This document shows positions 32,700 through 36,954 of a stretch of 36,954 nucleotides of DNA, in pieces. This stretch comes from Caulobacteraceae bacterium. GTDB lineage: Bacteria > Pseudomonadota > Alphaproteobacteria > Caulobacterales > Caulobacteraceae. Position numbers and translations under genes: made by a program. Positions within the stretch are counted from its first letter, which is position 1. Every line of letters starts with the position of its first letter. The DNA lies in assembly GCA_947441065.1 (NCBI GenBank), contig CANESI010000029.1, forward strand, positions 1 to 36,954. Reading direction: 5' to 3'. Below the pieces are notes generated by a model that searched no databases, had not been told where the DNA came from, and was given only the letters and a program-made list of their open reading frames with translations.

Positions 32700-33764
32700 T
32701 CAAGGCTTTTGAGCCGCCTTGGCTGCCTTGGCTGCCTCTTCGGCGCGGGCACCGGCCAGAATATGGCGCAGCGCATAGTTGCCTTCGTGACAGGCATATT
32801 CATAGATCTCGCCTGCCGTTGGCGAGAATTCATATTCCCCGCCCCAAGGCTGAGCCCACATGGTGGGGTCGACGATGCTGTACTCATAGTGAAGCCGCTG
32901 AGGTCCGACGCGGGTAAAGCGTTCGATGACGGTCAGATCCTTCCATGAGCCGTGATAGGCTTGGGTCTCTGGGATATTGGTGGTTTCGACCACCAAGGTG
33001 TCGCCTTCGAAACGGCCAATCGAGTCGCCCATCCATGGCCGCAGTCCATCGGTGCGGTGCTTGCCATTGAGCCGGATTATCCGGGCATCGTGAACCATCT
33101 CGACCAGGATGCTGATCACGGTTGGGGATTGGGTTATCTTATAGTCGTTATTGTAGAAGCCATTGGCCAGCATGGGCGGGCCGGCATTGCGACCAAAGCC
33201 CATGATGCAACGCTCCCCAATGGAACGGTTCTCAGGATTTTCATAACGGTCCCCCGCCTTCCACCATGGCTCAGGGCCCTTAACACCGGGAAGATAGGGC
33301 GGCACCTGCCCGTTCGCAGTGGTCAGGATCGAAGAGCGAGGCTGACCCTTGACGCGCATGACCCGATTACCCGGATCCAGCCAAAAGGCGTTGTAGCCGC
33401 CCACGGCACCGCCTGCCGCCGCAAACTCAACGCGGGTGCCCGGAGGCGGCTTGTCTCCCCCCGCCGTGGGGGCTGGTGCGTCGGGATCGGTCGGCTGATT
33501 GGCATCGTCGAGGGCCTTGACGGCACCGGTCTCAATCGCCTTGACCTCTTCTTCAGTCAGGACAGCGCGATTGCCCATGCCGCCGCGACGGGTCTCCGGC
33601 GTTAGGCTGACATTGGACCAGTTCTCGCCCAAATCCGGCTGACCGAAGGCCAGACGCGGAGCCTTGTAGGGTGCGGGTTCAGCCGCAAAGGCGCTGACGC
33701 CAAAGGCCCCGACCCCGAGAGCGAGGGCTGCGACCGCCCCCATCGCCAAAAACTTGATCCGCAT
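32700..33764 (-). CDS. Conserved exported protein of unknown function
   Basis: A 354-residue protein with a clear signal peptide (ending SAFAAEP). No enzyme motif is recognised. The parts YENPENRSIGERCIMGFGRNAGPPML, EMVHDARIIRLNG, MGDSIGRFEGDTLVVETTNIPE, LTVIERFTRVGPQRLHYEYSIVDPTMWAQPW and IYEYACHEGNYALRHIL recur in a secreted family common in Sphingomonadales, Caulobacterales and Acidobacteria and often found beside DUF6152 genes, as here. The function of that family is not known to me. The charged Lys/Ala C-terminus (AEEAAKAAKAAQKP) looks disordered. It lies 24 bases downstream of the symporter gene and ends just before a strong terminator, so it closes that transcript. Confidence 0.8.
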   Translation of the reverse strand: MRIKFLAMGAVAALALGVGAFGVSAFAAEPAPYKAPRLAFGQPDLGENWSNVSLTPETRRGGMGNRAVLTEEEVKAIETGAVKALDDANQPTDPDAPAPTAGGDKPPPGTRVEFAAAGGAVGGYNAFWLDPGNRVMRVKGQPRSSILTTANGQVPPYLPGVKGPEPWWKAGDRYENPENRSIGERCIMGFGRNAGPPMLANGFYNNDYKITQSPTVISILVEMVHDARIIRLNGKHRTDGLRPWMGDSIGRFEGDTLVVETTNIPETQAYHGSWKDLTVIERFTRVGPQRLHYEYSIVDPTMWAQPWGGEYEFSPTAGEIYEYACHEGNYALRHILAGARAEEAAKAAKAAQKP

Positions 33765-33788
33765 TGGTTTTCTCCGTCTTGGTGTCGA

Positions 33789-35249
33789 TTAATCGGTGGG
33801 TGTCGAAGCTTGCTTGGCAGCCTTGTCAGACAGGTCCTGCAGGGCCTTTTCGTGGTCAGAGCGGCTCACCTTGTAGGTCGAGATAACGGCGACCATGGAA
33901 AGCCAAAGGAACAGAATGGAAGGGACATAGAGGATCGCCAGACGCGCCGTGACCTCATCAGAAACCTGACTGGGGTCCGCACCCTTGGGGAAGTTGGCAA
34001 ATTGCAACAGTAGGGTCGCTAGGATCAGGCCAAGGCCGGTGACCATCTTTCGCGCGAACCCATCGGCGGCGAAGAACAGACCTTCAGACCGCTTACCCGT
34101 GCGCAGCTGGGCCTGCTCGACCAGATCGGCCATCATTGAGGAGGCTAGGATCTGAAAACAGATGATCAGGCCCGTATCAATGGCGGTAAAACCAAAGACG
34201 ATCCAAAAGAGCTCCGGCGTTCCATTGGCGGGCATCAGGCCCAGCAGTCGAAGAACGATGGGAACGGGAGAGCCTATGAAGGCAATAAGGCCAATAATGA
34301 CGGCGCCTTGCTTCTTGCCAATGGTCCGGGTTGCCCAGGGCGCAGCCAAAAATCCGATAATGGCTGAGCCGAAAACACCCATCGCCAGATAGCCATTTTG
34401 GATGGAGGTAAAACGCCAGAAATAGGTCGAGAAATAGAAGGCCAGACCCGCCGCTAGGCCCGCAGATATGGCGCCCAAGGTCGCCGCGATGAATAGGGCG
34501 GCAAAGGAGCGATTGCCGAGGGTGGCAAAGATCTCACCGAATAGGGACTTGATCGACTTGGATTCTCTGACCGGCGGCACGGTCAAGTTGGGAATGTGCC
34601 GATGGGTTCCAAGGCCCGATACCAGCATGGCAAAGGGGGCCACGACCGACACCAAGATCCCGTAAAAGGCATAGGCATCGCGGTTGAACTGACCATTGGG
34701 CACAGCCGGCGTCGAGAAGGCGGGGAAGATCAGGTAGAACATCGACACCGTCATCAGATTGCCGACCACCCAACCGAAGAAGAAGCGGTAGCTCATCAGA
34801 CTGCTGCGCTCGTCGTAACTGGTGCTCAGTTCTGGAGCGAGAGCAGAGGATGGGATCTGGAACAGGGACCCCGCGGCGCGGATCAGCACCGACAGCCCGA
34901 GCAGATAGAAAAATAGCGCCTGCTCTGACCAGCCAACCGGCGGATTCCAAATCAGGAAGAACAGCAGACCGGTCGGCACCACCGACGCATAGATGAAGGG
35001 GTGACGACGCCCCCAAGGCGAGCGCAGATTGTCTGACCAAAGGCCAATGATCGGGTCCAGACAGGCGTCGATCATCAGACCGATGGTCAAGGCCAATCCG
35101 ACCAAAATCGGGCTTAGGCCAATGACCTGACCATAAAACATCAAGAGGAAGTAGCTGAAGGCATTATCAGCGACCCCATTGGCCGCCGCGCCAAATCCGT
35201 AGGCGAGTTTGGTCCCGAGCGTTGGTGCGGCGGATGGCGTGCCAGTCAT
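33789..35249 (-). CDS. GPH-type MFS symporter
   Basis: A 486-residue protein with about 12 membrane segments. The early motif GLALTIGLMIDACLDPIIGLWSDNLRSPWGRRHPFIYAS is the signature of the glycoside-pentoside-hexuronide:cation symporter group (MelB-like), including the loop DNxRSxWGRRHP. The AlternateLPS-type Asp in TM2 region (IDACLDP) fits cation coupling in that family. It should import a sugar, uronide or related small molecule with Na+ or H+. Its place among exported oxidoreductase-like and unknown proteins points to uptake of the cluster's substrate. The C-terminus is hydrophilic. Confidence 0.88.
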   Translation of the reverse strand: MTGTPSAAPTLGTKLAYGFGAAANGVADNAFSYFLLMFYGQVIGLSPILVGLALTIGLMIDACLDPIIGLWSDNLRSPWGRRHPFIYASVVPTGLLFFLIWNPPVGWSEQALFFYLLGLSVLIRAAGSLFQIPSSALAPELSTSYDERSSLMSYRFFFGWVVGNLMTVSMFYLIFPAFSTPAVPNGQFNRDAYAFYGILVSVVAPFAMLVSGLGTHRHIPNLTVPPVRESKSIKSLFGEIFATLGNRSFAALFIAATLGAISAGLAAGLAFYFSTYFWRFTSIQNGYLAMGVFGSAIIGFLAAPWATRTIGKKQGAVIIGLIAFIGSPVPIVLRLLGLMPANGTPELFWIVFGFTAIDTGLIICFQILASSMMADLVEQAQLRTGKRSEGLFFAADGFARKMVTGLGLILATLLLQFANFPKGADPSQVSDEVTARLAILYVPSILFLWLSMVAVISTYKVSRSDHEKALQDLSDKAAKQASTPTD

Positions 35250-35318
35250 GTCATTTGGTTCCCTGTCGCAAGGTGATCAAGACGGGAAGCCTCGGCCACC
35301 TTGCTGACGTGCAATCCC

Positions 35319-35840
35319 CTATGGGGCCTCTGACGCGGCCTTGATCTGACCAAGCATCAACTTCAAGAAACCGCGGCGCTCAGCGATCTTCGCCTCACGC
35401 GTGGCTGGGTCTGCGCCAAAGGTCGGGTCCAACAACAGCGAATAGATCACCAAGGATTTTCCGGCGCCGTCCGGCAGGATTTCTACCGTGCCATGATAGA
35501 GGTTGGGTTCCATGGGCTGGGCATAGGTGTAGGAGGTCGAGGTTTTGGCGACCAAGATTTCGTTGACCCGGCCTGCGATCAGGCGGTTCGAACCGACATC
35601 CCCGTTACCCGACGTGATCACGCAGGTGGTCTTCAACATCGCGCCAATATCGCAATATCCACCAGTCTTCTTCCAGACCACTTCCGGGGCCACACCGATC
35701 TGAGCGCGATCTGAAATCACAACCAGGTTCAGAGGGGCAGCCGCAGGCGCTTCCGCCGCGACGACTTGGCCTGCCGCTCCACACAGGGCTAGAGCAGCAA
35801 CCATCGCGCCAAGGCGAGGGGTAATGGACCAAATGGACAT
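35319..35840 (-). CDS. Exported SRPBCC (START-like) domain protein
   Basis: A 173-residue protein with a signal peptide (MVAALALCGAAGQVVAAEA). The mature part (GVAPEVVWKKTGGYCDIGAMLKTTCVITSGNGDVGSNRLIAGRVNEILVAKTSTSYTYAQP and YHGTVEILPDGAGKSLVIYSLLLDP) has the order of the polyketide-cyclase/SRPBCC hydrophobic-ligand-binding fold. Two Cys in the mature part may form a disulfide in the periplasm. No catalytic role can be read. Its ATG overlaps the stop of the cytochrome gene by one base (TAATG), so the two are coupled. Confidence 0.72.
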   Translation of the reverse strand: MSIWSITPRLGAMVAALALCGAAGQVVAAEAPAAAPLNLVVISDRAQIGVAPEVVWKKTGGYCDIGAMLKTTCVITSGNGDVGSNRLIAGRVNEILVAKTSTSYTYAQPMEPNLYHGTVEILPDGAGKSLVIYSLLLDPTFGADPATREAKIAERRGFLKLMLGQIKAASEAP

Positions 35841-36382
35841 TATTTCTTCCCTTCAAGGAACTGTTCTTGTTTGAGCTTCACGTCCGCAGGCCAATCTGGC
35901 AGGGGCGCGCCCACAGGCTCGGCGCCGGGTTGCAGCGCTGGAACATATTTGGTGTGGCAAGCGATGCAGGTCTGGAACATCTCTGCCCCGACAGCATACA
36001 TTTTTGCAGAATCTTTGGCCTCAACCGCCGCCTTTGCCGCGAGCCCATCCTGGGTCAGTTTCTTCGACAGACGGATCCATTCTTCATCGCGAACGCGGCC
36101 CGGAAGCAGCATAAGGTTGCCGCCCTCGGCAACCTGCACGGCACCATTTTCGGCCGCAAGCCAGCCCTCCTCAGTGGTCGGACGCAAGCTCTTGGATCCG
36201 GCTGCGTCCGCCACTTCGCCGGACGCACCCCAGAAGGCCCAAGCCCCAGGATCGATCTGGTGAACCATGACCTCCAAGACCGGAAGGCTCGTATCAAAAA
36301 GCGCTGGCTTGGGCTTCTCACAGGAGGTCAGCAGCAAAACTGCCGCAAGCCCCAAGACCCAGACCGATGCATCCCTACGCAT
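35840..36382 (-). CDS. Mono-heme cytochrome c lipoprotein
   Basis: A 180-residue protein from ATG 36382 (a GTG at 36397 would only lengthen the signal). The lipobox LLTSC puts the lipid Cys at 21. Helical segments precede a single heme motif CIACH at 139-143 near the C-terminus, as in cytochrome c'/c-556-like four-helix proteins. It is probably anchored in the periplasm and carries electrons. It is coupled to the SRPBCC gene and lies 27 bases after the DUF6152 gene, in one transcript. Confidence 0.8.
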   Translation of the reverse strand: MRRDASVWVLGLAAVLLLTSCEKPKPALFDTSLPVLEVMVHQIDPGAWAFWGASGEVADAAGSKSLRPTTEEGWLAAENGAVQVAEGGNLMLLPGRVRDEEWIRLSKKLTQDGLAAKAAVEAKDSAKMYAVGAEMFQTCIACHTKYVPALQPGAEPVGAPLPDWPADVKLKQEQFLEGKK

Positions 36383-36409
36383 GATCGCCACCCCCACCCC
36401 AACCTATCG

Positions 36410-36844
36410 TCAATTCTTTTCAGATCCGTCCTTCGGCGCGCCGGTTCCGCTGGAGCCCATGAACAGCTTTTGTCCATTCTCTAGCGTCAAGTCGCGGCCG
36501 TTGGCGCGGCACTGTGGGGTGCAGAGGTGATCCTTGCTCTGATAACCTCGCACAATGATTGCAGTGCCAGGCCGCAGCGAGGCCTTGTTGATGCCTGCGC
36601 GGAATAGGGTGTTGGGCGTACCGCCCTCGACCATCCATTCTTGATCGGGCTTGCCCGGCGTTTGCACCATCAGATGCACCCAAGCATGGGGATTGATCCA
36701 CTCCACCCGCGTGACCTTGCCACGCAGAAGAACCGGCGCGTTGCTGTCAAACTCAGCAGCAAAAGCATGGTGCGCCTCGGCCTGACCGGATACACCAAGG
36801 GCAAGGGCAAGGACGACAGATGCGAATTTAAGACCACGGGTCAT
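36410..36844 (-). CDS. Exported DUF6152 protein
   Basis: A 144-residue protein whose signal peptide is predicted to end AEA before HHAFAAEFD. The mature start HHAFAAEFDSNAPVLLRGKVTRVEWINPHAWVHLMV is the DUF6152 signature (a small beta barrel, His-rich at its N-terminus). GGTPNTLFRAGINKASLRPGTAIIVRGYQSKD and TPQCRANGRDLTLENGQKLF follow. Function is unknown. The HHxF start might bind metal. It is often found near the secreted family at 32700-33764, as it is here. Confidence 0.82.
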   Translation of the reverse strand: MTRGLKFASVVLALALGVSGQAEAHHAFAAEFDSNAPVLLRGKVTRVEWINPHAWVHLMVQTPGKPDQEWMVEGGTPNTLFRAGINKASLRPGTAIIVRGYQSKDHLCTPQCRANGRDLTLENGQKLFMGSSGTGAPKDGSEKN

Positions 36845-36890
36845 GGGCGTTTAGGCTCCGAAAAGATCGATAGACAATGGGGTTTGGGGA

Positions 36891-36954
36891 CTATTTCAGC
36901 GGTTCTTTGCGCAGATCGCCGTACAGCAGCTCTGTCACATATTCCACGCACTTA
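36891..36954 (-). CDS. 3' end of an unidentified gene (runs off the window)
   Basis: The minus strand gives 20 codons, KCVEYVTELLYGDLRKEPLK, then a stop at 36891-36893. Only this tail is available, and I do not recognise the family. It ends 47 bases before the DUF6152 start on the same strand, so it is probably part of the same transcript. Confidence 0.5.
   Translation of the reverse strand, partial: KCVEYVTELLYGDLRKEPLK

Overview
The window reads as a chromosomal segment of an alphaproteobacterium, plausibly in or near Caulobacterales/Hyphomonadales. This is an inference. It rests on the high GC of the backbone (40 of 60 bases in 17461-17520), the CobA-DUF2849-CysI-DUF934-CysH sulfur operon, a four-gene Mla-type operon ending in an auxiliary lipoprotein, a lone Hpt protein and abundant Tat and lipoprotein signals. 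I ran no similarity search; every family assignment comes from motifs visible in the translation.

Left end (1-4661). A large serralysin-type RTX metalloprotease is followed on the same strand by the first 41 codons of a type I secretion ABC transporter. A divergent gene for a small exported protein resembling the Inh/AprI serralysin inhibitors completes a secreted-protease, exporter and self-protection unit.

Accessory block (about 4756-14205). A lipoprotein gene with an LprI-like C-terminus is followed by a mosaic. In order it holds a decayed 3' piece of an EcoRII-type restriction gene, a lower-GC pair (secreted phosphoesterase with a CBM9-like tail, then a TonB-dependent receptor), a second copy of the lipoprotein gene 3' end, a BrnT-type toxin-antitoxin module, a third copy of that 3' end, and an apparently intact EcoRII/Dcm-like restriction-modification operon. 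The lipoprotein 3' end therefore occurs three times, and each cargo is bracketed by copies. No recombinase gene is visible. tRNA-Val(CAC) marks the right edge.

Backbone (14358-31353). folD is followed by a translationally coupled trio for exported proteins (c-type cytochrome lipoprotein, Tat-exported ALO-type FAD oxidase, Tat-exported fold-III PLP enzyme). Next come an Mla-type lipid-transport operon with a STAS-permease fusion, a SAM methyltransferase, an S1/P1 nuclease, a GST and a 3D-domain protein. The assimilatory sulfate-reduction operon follows, with a divergent LysR regulator and chorismate mutase, then an Hpt phosphotransfer protein and tRNA-Lys(CTT).

Right end (31497-36954). A minus-strand cluster encodes an amidohydrolase, a conserved secreted protein of unknown function, a GPH-type sugar/cation symporter, an SRPBCC-like exported protein, a cytochrome c lipoprotein, a DUF6152 protein and the tail of one more gene. 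This looks like a small-molecule uptake and oxidation cluster whose substrate cannot be read from the sequence.
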